From assembly GCF_046630315.1 (NCBI RefSeq), contig NZ_LQBD01000007.1, positions 1 to 64,000 on the forward strand: 64,000 nt of DNA, read 5' to 3'. The translations under genes and the position numbers were made by a program. Positions 25,320 to 32,886 of this stretch are shown piece after piece; within the stretch, counting starts at the first letter, position 1, and every line of letters begins with the position of its first letter. Below the pieces are notes generated by a model, which saw only the letters and a program-made list of their open reading frames with translations, was not told the DNA's origin and did not search any database. The stretch comes from Brucella anthropi_A. GTDB taxonomy: Bacteria > Pseudomonadota > Alphaproteobacteria > Rhizobiales > Rhizobiaceae.

Positions 25320-25484
25320 ATGCCAATGATGCTCAAGGATATCCAGGCGCTTGAACATGCGGCACGCACCGCCATGGCAGGCAATGACGATCCGCTGCCG
25401 GTCCAGCAGCGTTCATTGAAGCCGACACATGTTGGATTGGCCTTTGTCATGCTGGCGGGCGCGGCTTATCTGCTGCTGGCCTGA
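25320..25484 (+). CDS. Small single-helix membrane protein
   Basis: A 54-aa protein beginning MPMMLKDIQALEHAART, with a polar N-terminal half and one C-terminal hydrophobic helix (VGLAFVMLAGAAYLLL). The start at 25320 has a very strong site, TTGGAGGACATG. No family is recognised. It is divergent from exbB and precedes the EcfG-type promoter of the PRC-barrel gene. It is convincing as a real gene because of the ribosome-binding site and the clean membrane helix. Confidence 0.6.
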   Translation: MPMMLKDIQALEHAARTAMAGNDDPLPVQQRSLKPTHVGLAFVMLAGAAYLLLA

Positions 25485-25583
25485 AGCAGGGATTTGCAAC
25501 CCGCAACAGCGCCTGCCCCATTCTTGCCGCATGAAGGACATGGGTTTCACAATTTTGACGCCTGAATAACACATGTTTTGAGC

Positions 25584-25608
25584 GGAACGGAAAGCGTTTC
25601 CCCTCGTT
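25584..25608 (+). promoter_or_regulatory. EcfG (general stress) promoter of the PRC-barrel gene
   Basis: GGAAC (25584-25588), 16 nt, CGTT (25605-25608): an exact match to the EcfG-type consensus of alphaproteobacterial general stress promoters. It lies 68 bp upstream of the ATG at 25676. Confidence 0.8.
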
Positions 25609-25675
25609 TTTTCTCCTGAAGACGGCGAGATTGCCTCTCGCCTTCGGTTTGCCTTGATTACCGACAGGAGTTTTC

Positions 25676-26518
25676 ATGAAAAGATTTTTCGCTTCCACGG
25701 CCCTTGCCGCGCTGATCGCCCTTCCCGCTTTCGCGCAGGGTGGTTCACCGATTTTTTCCGACACGAAACAGGAAAAGCCGATCGCCAGCGAGAACGGATA
25801 TTTCGAGGCATCTCCGGGCCAGCTTCTCGTGTCGGGCTTCATCGGCCAGGCGGTCTATAACGGCCCCTCCAGCGACGCCGCCAATATCGGCACGGTCAAC
25901 GACATGATCCTCGGCGCCGATGGCACCCCGCAGGCGGTCGTGATCGGGGTCGGCGGTTTTCTGGGCGTCGGCGAAAAGGACGTCGCCATCGGCTGCGACC
26001 GCCTGTCCTGGGTGGTACGCGATGACGGCAAGCGCTGGCTGATCGTCGACGCGACCAGGGAACAGCTGGAGAAGGCCCCGGCATTTGACCGCAGCGCGGC
26101 CTTTGAGGCGGATGGCCTGCCGCGGGCTGCCGAAAAGACGGTCACGACGCAGAAGGCCGACAGGGTCATGCCCGAGGGCATGAAGCCGCTGCCCACCGAC
26201 GGATTGAGTGCCGACAAGCTGATCGGCGCGACGGTTTTCGGTGCGGATGATACGAAGATCGGCACGGTGGGCGACGTCCTGATGACCGCGGACGGCCAGA
26301 CCGAGGCCTTTGTCGTCGATGTGGGCGGTTTTTTGGGCATCAACTCCAAGCCGGTGGCCGTATCCATTGCCAATCTGGACGTGGCGACGGGCAAGGACGA
26401 CAAGGTGAATGTTTTCACGCAGTTCACCAAGGAGCAGTTGCAGGCGCAGCCCGCCTATTCGGATGAAGCCTACAGAAAGGACCCGGAAGGCACGATCCTG
26501 CACGGCGAAGCGGAGTGA
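25676..26518 (+). CDS. Secreted protein with two PRC-barrel domains
   Basis: A 280-aa protein with a signal peptide (KRFFASTALAALIALPAFA, cleavage near residue 21) and two PRC-barrel domains, about residues 50-130 (IGTVNDMILGADGTPQAVVIGVGGFLGVGEKDVAI) and 180-255 (IGTVGDVLMTADGQTEAFVVDVGGFLGINSKPVAV). The two domains share the VxxVGGFLGxxxKxVAx core, so they are an internal duplication. Rhizobial relatives are stress-induced and abundant in the periplasm, with unknown biochemistry. An exact EcfG promoter lies upstream. Its last 82 bp and the following 9 bp are duplicated in tandem (26437-26618). Confidence 0.85.
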   Translation: MKRFFASTALAALIALPAFAQGGSPIFSDTKQEKPIASENGYFEASPGQLLVSGFIGQAVYNGPSSDAANIGTVNDMILGADGTPQAVVIGVGGFLGVGEKDVAIGCDRLSWVVRDDGKRWLIVDATREQLEKAPAFDRSAAFEADGLPRAAEKTVTTQKADRVMPEGMKPLPTDGLSADKLIGATVFGADDTKIGTVGDVLMTADGQTEAFVVDVGGFLGINSKPVAVSIANLDVATGKDDKVNVFTQFTKEQLQAQPAYSDEAYRKDPEGTILHGEAE

Positions 26519-26618
26519 TGCCTCCCGGTTGCAGGCGCAGCCCGCCTATTCGGATGAAGCCTACAGAAAGGACCCGGAAGGCACGATCCTGCACGGCGAA
26601 GCGGAGTGATGCCTCCCG
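26437..26618. repeat. Exact 91-bp tandem duplication
   Basis: Copy 1 (26437-26527) covers the last 27 codons and stop of the PRC-barrel gene plus 9 bp. Copy 2 (26528-26618) is identical and directly adjacent. Because 91 is not a multiple of three and the stop lies in copy 1, the protein is unchanged and copy 2 is noncoding. Confidence 0.95.
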
Positions 26619-26758
26619 ATTGACCCAACTGGTTTACCCCGTGATTTACCATGACTTGCAACAGGCGGCTGGCCTTGTTGCCGCTGATGGCTTTGCATGC
26701 AACCATTAGGCCAGCCGCACGTTACCCGGATAACCGGAGCATGAACAGGAGAGCTGAT

Positions 26759-27112
26759 ATGGCGCGAGCATCCGCAAAGACGAGCAGGGTCGAAGAAAAG
26801 ATCGAGGAAGCGCTGACCGATGCCAGCACAGAGGACCTTCAGGCACAGGTCGAGCAGCTGAAGGAAGATATTGCGGCCATTGCGGCGACATTGGCCAATC
26901 TCGGCTCGCAGACCGTCCGCGATGCGAAACGCAGCGCGAAGGAAACCTATAAGAGCGCCTATATTCAGGGCGAGGACGTCGTGGACGACCTGCGCAACAA
27001 GGCGCAGGATGTCGAAGCCCAGCTGACGGCAACGGTGCGCGAGCGTCCGATTGCCTCGCTCGCGACTGCACTCGGCATCGGCTATCTTCTGGCCCTGCTC
27101 TCCCGCCGCTGA
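26759..27112 (+). CDS. DUF883-family (ElaB/YqjD-like) membrane-anchored protein
   Basis: A 117-aa protein: an amphipathic, heptad-like helix rich in Glu, Lys and Ala (about residues 10-90), an ERPIASLATALGIGYLLALL C-terminal transmembrane anchor and a final Arg-Arg. This matches the DUF883 family (E. coli ElaB and YqjD), stationary-phase inner-membrane proteins that may tether ribosomes. The start at 26759 has CAGGAGAG just upstream. It is followed after 8 bp by the holin-X-like gene; in enterobacteria the equivalent yqjD-yqjE pair is stress-induced, consistent with the local stress genes. Confidence 0.78.
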   Translation: MARASAKTSRVEEKIEEALTDASTEDLQAQVEQLKEDIAAIAATLANLGSQTVRDAKRSAKETYKSAYIQGEDVVDDLRNKAQDVEAQLTATVRERPIASLATALGIGYLLALLSRR

Positions 27113-27120
27113 GGCGCGCC

Positions 27121-27561
27121 ATGCTGAAAGCCCTGATGCCCCTATTGTCCGCCATGGCAGGCGAGGAACTGAAATTCGTCGCGGGTCAAACCAAACGTGC
27201 GGCGGTTTTCGGCGCGGCCATCGCCGTTTTCGCGTTGATTGCGATCACCTTTTTCTGCGTCGCCGCCTTTCTGGCGCTGGCGCAGAACTATGGCGGCCCG
27301 CTTGCCGCCCTCATTCTGGCGGCGCTATCGCTGATCGCAGCGCTTCTCATTCTCGCGGTTCTGAAAATCCAGGCCGCTTCCGAGGCCAAAAAGCGCAAGC
27401 AGAAAATGGAGGCCGACAAATCGGCAATAGTGGCAACGGCGGCAATCGCGACCGTTCCCGCCATCCTCAAGCGTCCGATACTGGCAGCCGCCCTGCCGCT
27501 GGCCGCCATTGCGCTGGTTTCGCTTCTCTCCGACAAGAAGAAGCGCCCCCCGCAGGGCTGA
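27121..27561 (+). CDS. Holin-X/YqjE-like two-helix membrane protein
   Basis: A 146-aa protein with two central transmembrane helices (AAVFGAAIAVFALIAITFFCVAAFLAL and LAALILAALSLIAALLILAVL), a Lys-rich cytosolic segment and a further hydrophobic stretch near residues 115-135. It resembles the Actinobacterial phage-holin/YqjE group, which despite its name is found next to DUF883 genes in many chromosomes without phage genes. Cotranscribed with the upstream gene (8-bp gap). A terminator follows. Confidence 0.65.
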   Translation: MLKALMPLLSAMAGEELKFVAGQTKRAAVFGAAIAVFALIAITFFCVAAFLALAQNYGGPLAALILAALSLIAALLILAVLKIQAASEAKKRKQKMEADKSAIVATAAIATVPAILKRPILAAALPLAAIALVSLLSDKKKRPPQG

Positions 27562-27582
27562 CCGCTTCACACATCGCAAAAG

Positions 27583-27615
27583 GCCGGCCTCAACCGGGGC
27601 CGGCGTTTTCTTTTC
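27583..27615 (+). terminator. Intrinsic terminator after the DUF883/holin-X pair
   Basis: GCCGGCC (27583-27589) pairs with GGCCGGC (27598-27604), followed by GTTTTCTTTT. Confidence 0.8.
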
Positions 27616-27628
27616 CGCCTTCATCGCC

Positions 27629-29035
27629 TCATTTGCCGAGCGGTGCATCCCCGTCTTCGGCAAGCGACGACAGGCGAACGATCACTCTGGTCCCCACACC
27701 ATTATCGGTCTTGCAATAAACCGGCTTTTCACCGAACTGCATGCAAAGCTGCTCGATGACCAGCGTGCCCAGACCGTTCTTTTCGCCGGACTTGTGATGA
27801 TCCGCATCCAGGCCAATGCCGTCATCCTCCACCACCAGGACCGGAATGGCGTCTTCACCCGGCTTCAGGCTGATATGGATATGGCCTTCCGCGCGCCCCC
27901 GGAAAGCATGTTTGATCGCATTGGTGACAAGCTCGCCCAGAATGATGCCGATCGTCGTCACGTCGCGCGCCTTCAGGTCGAGCGGCGCGAGATCGGTCGA
28001 AAATTCAATCCTGCGGTCCTGGCCGATGGCATCCCTGATATCGTTGATGACGGTTCCCAGAAAATCGTCGACGCGCGCCTTCTCCATATCCTCGCCAAGC
28101 CGCAGGCGGCGATGCGCGGTCGAAACGGTCTGAACGCGATCGCGCGCGGCGGCAAGCGCTGCGCGGGCATCCTCGCTGCGCGTCTGCCGCATCTGGAGCC
28201 CCAGCAGGGACGAAACCGTCGCCAGCGAATTGCCGATGCGATGATTGGTGTCCTGCAGCAGAAGCTCCACTCGCTGGCGCTCGCGCTCGGCTGTCTGGCG
28301 CGCCTGCTCCAGCTCGGCGGTCCGCTCCTGCACGCGCTGCTCCAGCAATTGCTTTTCGGACAGGAGCGCCGTCTGCCCTTCGAACATGGACCGCGCATAG
28401 CGCTGCACGCGGCTGAACAGCAAAAGCGTCAGCATGGCGGCCGAGGCCAGCGCCACGATGGAGGTTGCCGTCATCCAGTTGCGCATACGGTTGATCCGCT
28501 CGTTGCGTTCCAGAAGCTGCTGTTCTTCCGCATCGATGAACTGGGTGACGGTATTGGCAAGCTGGTCCATCAGCACCTTGCCCTCGTCGCCGCGCACCTT
28601 TTCAACCGCCGCGGACACATTGCCCGACTGGGCAAGATTGACCGTCTCGCGCACATCCTCCTGTTCGCGCTCCACCAGCGCGCGGATCTGCTTGACCCGC
28701 GCCTCCTGCAACGGGTTCTGGCCGGTCAGGGCCTCAAGATCGGCCAGCGTCTTGTCGACATTGAGAATGGCGTTGCGATAAAGGTCGAGATAGGTCTCGT
28801 CCAGTGTCAGGAGATAGCCGCGACGGCTCATCTCGATATTGCTGGCCAGACGCGCAACCTTGTCGACCTGCTGGCGCAAGGCATAATTGCGCGAAATGTC
28901 CACCACCTGATGATTGACCCCGGTGGAGAGGAACAGCGTCATCACCGCCGACAGCAGCACAAGGCCGAGCGAGACGATAACCGCAACCGGCTTCGACGAC
29001 GATCGGAGCAGTTTTTGCAACAAGGCTGATGGCAA
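27629..29035 (-). CDS. Membrane sensor histidine kinase, CHASE3 and HisKA_2 domains
   Basis: A 468-aa kinase. It has TM1 at about residues 16-37, a CHASE3-like extracytoplasmic four-helix domain at about 40-185, and TM2 at about 188-210. A coiled coil follows (LLEQRVQERTAELEQARQTAERERQR), then a HisKA_2 dimerisation domain with the phosphoacceptor His in LLQDTNHRIGNSLATVSSLLGL. The HATPase has N-box GIILGELVTNAIKHAF and G boxes VEDDGIGLD and NGLGTLVIEQL. HisKA_2/HWE kinases are the usual partners of PhyR. Its place beside rpoE1-nepR-phyR makes it a candidate GSR input, by inference. Confidence 0.85.
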   Translation of the reverse strand: MPSALLQKLLRSSSKPVAVIVSLGLVLLSAVMTLFLSTGVNHQVVDISRNYALRQQVDKVARLASNIEMSRRGYLLTLDETYLDLYRNAILNVDKTLADLEALTGQNPLQEARVKQIRALVEREQEDVRETVNLAQSGNVSAAVEKVRGDEGKVLMDQLANTVTQFIDAEEQQLLERNERINRMRNWMTATSIVALASAAMLTLLLFSRVQRYARSMFEGQTALLSEKQLLEQRVQERTAELEQARQTAERERQRVELLLQDTNHRIGNSLATVSSLLGLQMRQTRSEDARAALAAARDRVQTVSTAHRRLRLGEDMEKARVDDFLGTVINDIRDAIGQDRRIEFSTDLAPLDLKARDVTTIGIILGELVTNAIKHAFRGRAEGHIHISLKPGEDAIPVLVVEDDGIGLDADHHKSGEKNGLGTLVIEQLCMQFGEKPVYCKTDNGVGTRVIVRLSSLAEDGDAPLGK

Positions 29036-29209
29036 GGACGCAACCTACAAACAGACAACCACTGTGCCGACGCGAAGCATCAGCAAAGTCTAACCTACAT
29101 TTGACTGGATAAATTGCAATCGCCGCGGGCAAAAACAGCCGGACCGGCCTGCCTGCGGCGCTTCAAGCCCCTTTTCCCGCGGAAAAGAGGGCGAAAAATC
29201 AAACATGGG

Positions 29210-29782
29210 TCAAGCAAAGCTTCTCAAGGTTGCCCGCGATGAATCGGCATCGGGGCCGTAATCGCTTTCGCCTTCGATCTTGAGAATTTCCTGCAGGCGG
29301 GCACGGGCGCGGCTGACGCGGCTCTTGATGGTGCCGACGGCACAGCCGCAGATTTCTGCCGCTTCCTCATAGGCAAAGCCCGAGGCGCCGATGAGAATGA
29401 TCGCTTCGCGCTGGTCATCGGGCAATTGCTCCAATGCCGCACGGAAATCCTGCAGATCGAGCGAGCCATATTGCGAGGGATGCACGGCAAGCTGCTCGCT
29501 GAACACGCCATCGGTGTCCTGAACCTCGCGGCCGCGCTTGCGCATCTGCGTATAGAATTCGTTGCGCAGTATGGTGAAGAGCCAGGCTTTCATATTGGTC
29601 CCCATTTCAAAGGACTCCTGCTTGGCCCACGCCTTCATGATTGTATCCTGGACGAGATCGTCCGCCTTGTCGTGCTGGCCGATCAGCGACACCGCAAAGG
29701 CGCGCAGGCTCGGCAGCGATGACAGGAGTTCCCGCTTGAACTGTGCATTGCTCTCAACCGACGGACCGGGTGCTGTGTTCAC
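29210..29782 (-). CDS. rpoE1: General stress ECF sigma factor EcfG/RpoE1
   Basis: A 190-aa ECF sigma factor. Region 2 covers about residues 15-85 (LIGQHDKADDLVQDTIMKAWAKQESFEMGTNMKAWLFTILRNEFY). Region 4 covers about 115-170 (QLPDDQREAIILIGASGFAYEEAAEICGCAVGTIKSRVSRARARLQEIL), with the GASGFAYEEAAEI segment typical of EcfG. NepR holds it inactive until phosphorylated PhyR displaces NepR. Its ATG lies inside nepR, a 29-bp overlap in another frame, which couples the two. Predicted targets in this window carry GGAAC-N16/17-CGTT promoters. No terminator is obvious after its stop. Confidence 0.92.
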   Translation of the reverse strand: MNTAPGPSVESNAQFKRELLSSLPSLRAFAVSLIGQHDKADDLVQDTIMKAWAKQESFEMGTNMKAWLFTILRNEFYTQMRKRGREVQDTDGVFSEQLAVHPSQYGSLDLQDFRAALEQLPDDQREAIILIGASGFAYEEAAEICGCAVGTIKSRVSRARARLQEILKIEGESDYGPDADSSRATLRSFA

Positions 29783-29981
29783 GCATACTCTCCTGTTCAG
29801 CCTGATCGAGTTTTTGGAGAAGATCGAGGAAGCGATCCGGGATCGTCTCGTCCTGTATCGAGGTGTACAGTGCCTTTAGTTTCAATCCGACTTCACAATT
29901 TGGTCCTAATATATCCTTCTGAACGCGACGGGGCGACCTGACCCCGGCTCCGTTCATATGAAGGTTTTCTTTTTCTGCCAT
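29754..29981 (-). CDS. nepR: Anti-sigma factor NepR
   Basis: A 75-aa protein with the NepR core IGxxLRxxYxxxxxExxPDRFxxLLxxLD, seen here as VGLKLKALYTSIQDETIPDRFLDLLQKLDQ. It binds and inhibits the EcfG sigma factor and is sequestered by phosphorylated PhyR. The start at 29981 has AGGA 5 nt upstream; a second in-frame ATG lies 8 codons in. It is divergent from phyR across about 240 bp. Confidence 0.9.
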   Translation of the reverse strand: MAEKENLHMNGAGVRSPRRVQKDILGPNCEVGLKLKALYTSIQDETIPDRFLDLLQKLDQAEQESMREHSTRSVG

Positions 29982-30042
29982 ATCCTGATCGTTCCGGGCT
30001 GATCGCCCTACCCTATTAATCTAAGCCCCTGCTTCAGCGGGA

Positions 30043-30067
30043 AATGCGCGGCCCGCCGAAAAGTTCC
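30043..30067 (-). promoter_or_regulatory. Possible EcfG promoter of nepR-rpoE1 (one mismatch)
   Basis: On the minus strand GGAAC (30067-30063) is followed after 16 nt by CATT (30046-30043), one base from the CGTT consensus, 62 bp upstream of the nepR ATG. Autoregulation of nepR-ecfG is usual in the group. Confidence 0.5.
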
Positions 30068-30086
30068 CCGGCATATCCCTTAATTC

Positions 30087-30111
30087 GGAACTTTTTCCAA
30101 AGCACCTCGTT
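30087..30111 (+). promoter_or_regulatory. EcfG promoter of phyR
   Basis: GGAAC (30087-30091), 16 nt, CGTT (30108-30111), an exact consensus match reading towards phyR, with about 105 nt of leader before the ATG at 30220. Confidence 0.85.
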
Positions 30112-30219
30112 ATGTGTAACATAATGCTGCGCTCGAAACATGTGGGGCGGAGAGGATTTGCACCTTGTCCGCCGCAGTGTTTCAATGAACGAAAGCGGCA
30201 GTTGAGGAGTTCCAACACC

Positions 30220-31014
30220 ATGACGTTATCGACGCGTATCGCGCCGCACCTTCCCTATCTTCGTCGTTTTTCCCGCGCGCTGACCGGCTCGCAGGCTTCC
30301 GGCGACGCTTATGTTGCGGCCGCCCTCGAAGCCCTGATCGCCGATGTGAGCATTTTCCCGAACACCTCTTCCGACCGGATCGGCCTCTATCGCCTTTTCT
30401 GCGATCTATACAAGACGGCCTCAGTCCGCCTGCCGGAACCGGCATCGGATTTTGCATGGGAACAGCGTGCGGCCAGAAATCTTTCGCACATAGCGCCCCT
30501 GCCCAGACAGGCCTTCCTGCTTGTGGCCGTGGAGGGCTTTTCCGACCGGGAGGCGGCCGAAATCCTCGAACTGGACGAGGCCGAACTGAACCGCCTTCTC
30601 TCCACCGCTTCGGCCGAGATTTCGCGCCAGGTCGCAACCCGCATCATGATTATCGAGGACGAACCGCTGATCGCGATGGATATCGAGCAGATGGTGGAGA
30701 GCCTCGGCCATGAAGTCGTGGGCATTGCCCGCACCAAGGATGAGGCGCTGGCACTCTTTGCCAGGGAAAAGCCGCGCATGGTGCTGGCCGACATCCAGCT
30801 TGCCGACGGAAGTTCCGGCATCGATGCGGTGAACGAGATTCTTCAGGATCACACGATCCCGGTTATTTTCATCACCGCCTTCCCGGAACGCCTTTTGACC
30901 GGCGAACGCCCGGAGCCGACCTTCCTCGTCACCAAGCCGTTCAACCCGGATATGGTGAAGGCACTGATCAGCCAGGCGCTCTTCTTCGACGAGGCCTCGC
31001 AGGTCGCCGCCTGA
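30220..31014 (+). CDS. phyR: General stress response regulator PhyR
   Basis: A 264-aa regulator of unusual order. The N-terminal sigma-factor-like domain (about residues 1-130, ECF regions 2 and 4 lacking DNA contacts, ending in REAAEILELDEAELNRLLSTASAEI) precedes a C-terminal receiver (about 140-262). The receiver shows acidic residues IIEDEPLIAMD, the phosphoacceptor in VLADIQLADGSSG at about Asp191, the FITAF Thr segment and VTKPF Lys. When phosphorylated it opens and binds NepR, freeing EcfG. The start at 30220 has TTGAGGAG upstream. It sits next to nepR-rpoE1 and under an EcfG promoter, giving a positive loop. Confidence 0.95.
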   Translation: MTLSTRIAPHLPYLRRFSRALTGSQASGDAYVAAALEALIADVSIFPNTSSDRIGLYRLFCDLYKTASVRLPEPASDFAWEQRAARNLSHIAPLPRQAFLLVAVEGFSDREAAEILELDEAELNRLLSTASAEISRQVATRIMIIEDEPLIAMDIEQMVESLGHEVVGIARTKDEALALFAREKPRMVLADIQLADGSSGIDAVNEILQDHTIPVIFITAFPERLLTGERPEPTFLVTKPFNPDMVKALISQALFFDEASQVAA

Positions 31015-31157
31015 ACCCGGACATCATGAACTCCCGGAAGCAACCGGCTTTCGGGAATATGGCTGTCGACGCTCCCGACGCAGCTTTCGACACCCGCCAC
31101 TGCGCACCCTGTCATGAGTATTGAAAGTTGTGAGCGTTTTAATTTTCCCCAAACCGC

Positions 31158-31183
31158 GGAACCAAGCCGCCCCCCATGTCGTT
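31158..31183 (+). promoter_or_regulatory. EcfG promoter of the DUF1328 gene
   Basis: GGAAC (31158-31162), 17 nt, CGTT (31180-31183), an exact match within the allowed spacing, 31 bp upstream of the ATG at 31215. Confidence 0.8.
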
Positions 31184-31214
31184 TCTCCTGCACACAATAA
31201 AGAGGAGATCGGAC

Positions 31215-31379
31215 ATGCTTTATTATGCGCTTGTATTTCTTGTGGTGGCACTCGTCGCCGGTGCGCTCGGTTTCGGCGGCATCGCGGGGGCGTCGGCCGG
31301 TATAGCGCAGATACTGTTCTTCGTGTTCCTTGCCCTGCTCGTCATTTCGCTCATTGCATCGGCAATCCGCAAGGCATAA
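31215..31379 (+). CDS. DUF1328 small membrane protein
   Basis: A 54-aa protein with two hydrophobic helices separated by a Gly-rich turn: MLYYALVFLVVALVAGALGF, GGIAGASAGIAQ and ILFFVFLALLVISLIASAI. This is the classic DUF1328 (YtjA-like) pattern. Members are strongly stress-induced in many proteobacteria; biochemical role unknown. AGAGGAG precedes the ATG at 31215. The exact EcfG promoter just upstream makes it a direct GSR target. Confidence 0.85.
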   Translation: MLYYALVFLVVALVAGALGFGGIAGASAGIAQILFFVFLALLVISLIASAIRKA

Positions 31380-31653
31380 CGGACACAAAATCAAAGGCTG
31401 TTTTTGACCTTCTGACATATCAGCCTCTGTTGTTTGTCAACGATAATCACCGCCGCATGCCACTATGCGGCGGTTTACCGGTTCCACACTTCTGGCAGGC
31501 TCGCGGATCGCAGGGCGATCATCCGGGCAAAACCCGCCGACCGGTCGCTGAAACGGACGTCATGGCACATAAACTCCCGCCACGCCTTTCCGGAGTTGCT
31601 GCCATCTTGCCAATGCGCGATCTGAATTCGGTTGCGGGACAATCGGGGCTGAC

Positions 31654-32676
31654 ATGACTGCTGGCACAAAACCTACCCTGCAAGAAACCGAGCCCGAGGC
31701 CGCGCGCCTGCGGGCGCTGTTGAGGGCAGTGCGCAACAGCAATGTCTGCGTGCTCTACCAGACGCCCGATCTGATCTATAGCTGGGGCGAAAACATCCCG
31801 CTCTACTGGCAGGACAAATGGAAAGCCGGTGGAAACGACTGCGATTTCATCTTCTCCGCAAGCCTGCACAAGCTCGACAGCGCCAAGCGCGCCGCGCTCG
31901 ACACGGGCGAGGCGCAGAATGTGGAACTTGCCGTCAATGATGGCGACAAGCTGCGCTGGATCGAATTTCATATCGACTGCGACCGCGACGATAACGGCAA
32001 CATTTTGGGGCTGGTGACGACCGCCATCGAAATCAGCGAGTTGAAGCGGCGCGAGCAGGTGCTGAAGACCCTCCTGCGCGAAGTCAGCCATCGCTCCAAG
32101 AACCTGCTTGCCATCGTGCAGAGCATCGCCAGCCAGACGGCGCGCTTTACCGATTCCATCGACGATTTCCTGCTGAAATTCCGCGGGCGCATCCAGTCGC
32201 TTTCCTATTCGCAGGATCTGGTGACGGATTCGAACTGGCGCGGCGCCCAGTTTCGCGATCTGGTGCATTCACAGGTCGAAAAATATATCGATCTCAACGA
32301 TGAGCGGCTCAGCATCGAGGGCGACAATCCCTATCTTTTCCCCGGCGCCGCACTGCATATCGGCCTTGCGCTGCATGAACTGGTGGTCAACGCGACCTCC
32401 TTCGGCGGGCTTTCCATCCCCTATGGACAGGTGAGGATTTCGGCACGGGTCACGCATGTCGCAAGCGGCAATGACAGGCTGGAATTCCGCTGGGAAGAAA
32501 CCAATCCCGCCAGCCCCTCCGCCCTGCCCGGTGTCATCGAGCACGATCCGCGCTTCGGCAGCGCCGTGCTGCAACGCATCGTGCCCGCCTCCGTCAACGG
32601 CCATGCCGACTATCGCATCGACGGCACCGGCGCGATCTATTCCCTGCTCATCCCCGCCGAACAATTCGACGCCTGA
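31654..32676 (+). CDS. Soluble HWE-family sensor histidine kinase with PAS domain
   Basis: A 340-aa cytosolic kinase. The N-terminal PAS-like domain (about residues 20-130; NVCVLYQTPDLIYSWGENIP ... GNILGLVTTAIEIS) is followed by an HWE dimerisation domain with the phosphoacceptor His in LLREVSHRSKNLLAIVQSIA. The catalytic domain shows the hallmark His-containing N-box ALHELVVNATSFGGLS and the WEE signature in LEFRWEETNP that names the HWE family. No transmembrane segment. It lies 640 bp from phyR on the same strand; with the CHASE3 kinase it flanks the GSR core, so it may feed PhyR, by inference. Confidence 0.85.
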   Translation: MTAGTKPTLQETEPEAARLRALLRAVRNSNVCVLYQTPDLIYSWGENIPLYWQDKWKAGGNDCDFIFSASLHKLDSAKRAALDTGEAQNVELAVNDGDKLRWIEFHIDCDRDDNGNILGLVTTAIEISELKRREQVLKTLLREVSHRSKNLLAIVQSIASQTARFTDSIDDFLLKFRGRIQSLSYSQDLVTDSNWRGAQFRDLVHSQVEKYIDLNDERLSIEGDNPYLFPGAALHIGLALHELVVNATSFGGLSIPYGQVRISARVTHVASGNDRLEFRWEETNPASPSALPGVIEHDPRFGSAVLQRIVPASVNGHADYRIDGTGAIYSLLIPAEQFDA

Positions 32677-32701
32677 TCCCGCCCGGCGCGAAAAAACCTC
32701 C

Positions 32702-32745
32702 AAAAAAAACCGTCATGGTCAGACCTAGGGCCTGAACCATGACGG
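32702..32745 (-). terminator. Intrinsic terminator of the sRNA (and of the Fur-family gene)
   Basis: A 10-bp stem CCGTCATGGT with ACCATGACGG (arms 32745-32736 and 32719-32710) is followed on the minus strand by eight T residues. It would also end read-through from the regulator gene that stops at 32913. Confidence 0.88.
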
Positions 32746-32880
32746 CTTGCTCTAAATTTGCGGAACGCCGGCGGCATGACGCTTGAAGTCTGCGCGGCAT
32801 TCTCGCCGTTCGCCTCGTGCGGGGAGGTTGAGGCAAACTCTGAAGGCCGCGTTGTGGGGGCGGGGTCACGACCTTCATGC
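32702..32880 (-). ncRNA. Predicted general-stress sRNA, GsrN-like
   Basis: A noncoding unit of about 180 nt between an exact EcfG promoter (32911-32887) and an intrinsic terminator (32745-32702). Hairpin 1 has a 9-bp stem, AAGGTCGTG (32875-32867) with CGCGGCCTT (32851-32843), and loop ACCCCGCCCCCACAA. Hairpin 2 has an 8-bp stem, TTTGCCTC (32837-32830) with GAGGCGAA (32816-32809), and loop AACCTCCCCGCAC, which complements a Shine-Dalgarno sequence. The only ORF through it has an unnatural Arg/Pro-rich composition. The design resembles C-rich-loop riboregulators such as Caulobacter GsrN; homology is not shown. The start near 32880 is estimated from promoter geometry. Confidence 0.7.
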
Positions 32881-32886
32881 GCGCTT

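Noticed and set aside
32648..32878. 76-codon minus-strand ORF through the predicted sRNA
   Set aside because: Runs through the terminator stem and T run, is Arg/Pro-rich and lacks a ribosome-binding site. The EcfG promoter would place the ATG within a couple of bases of the transcript start.
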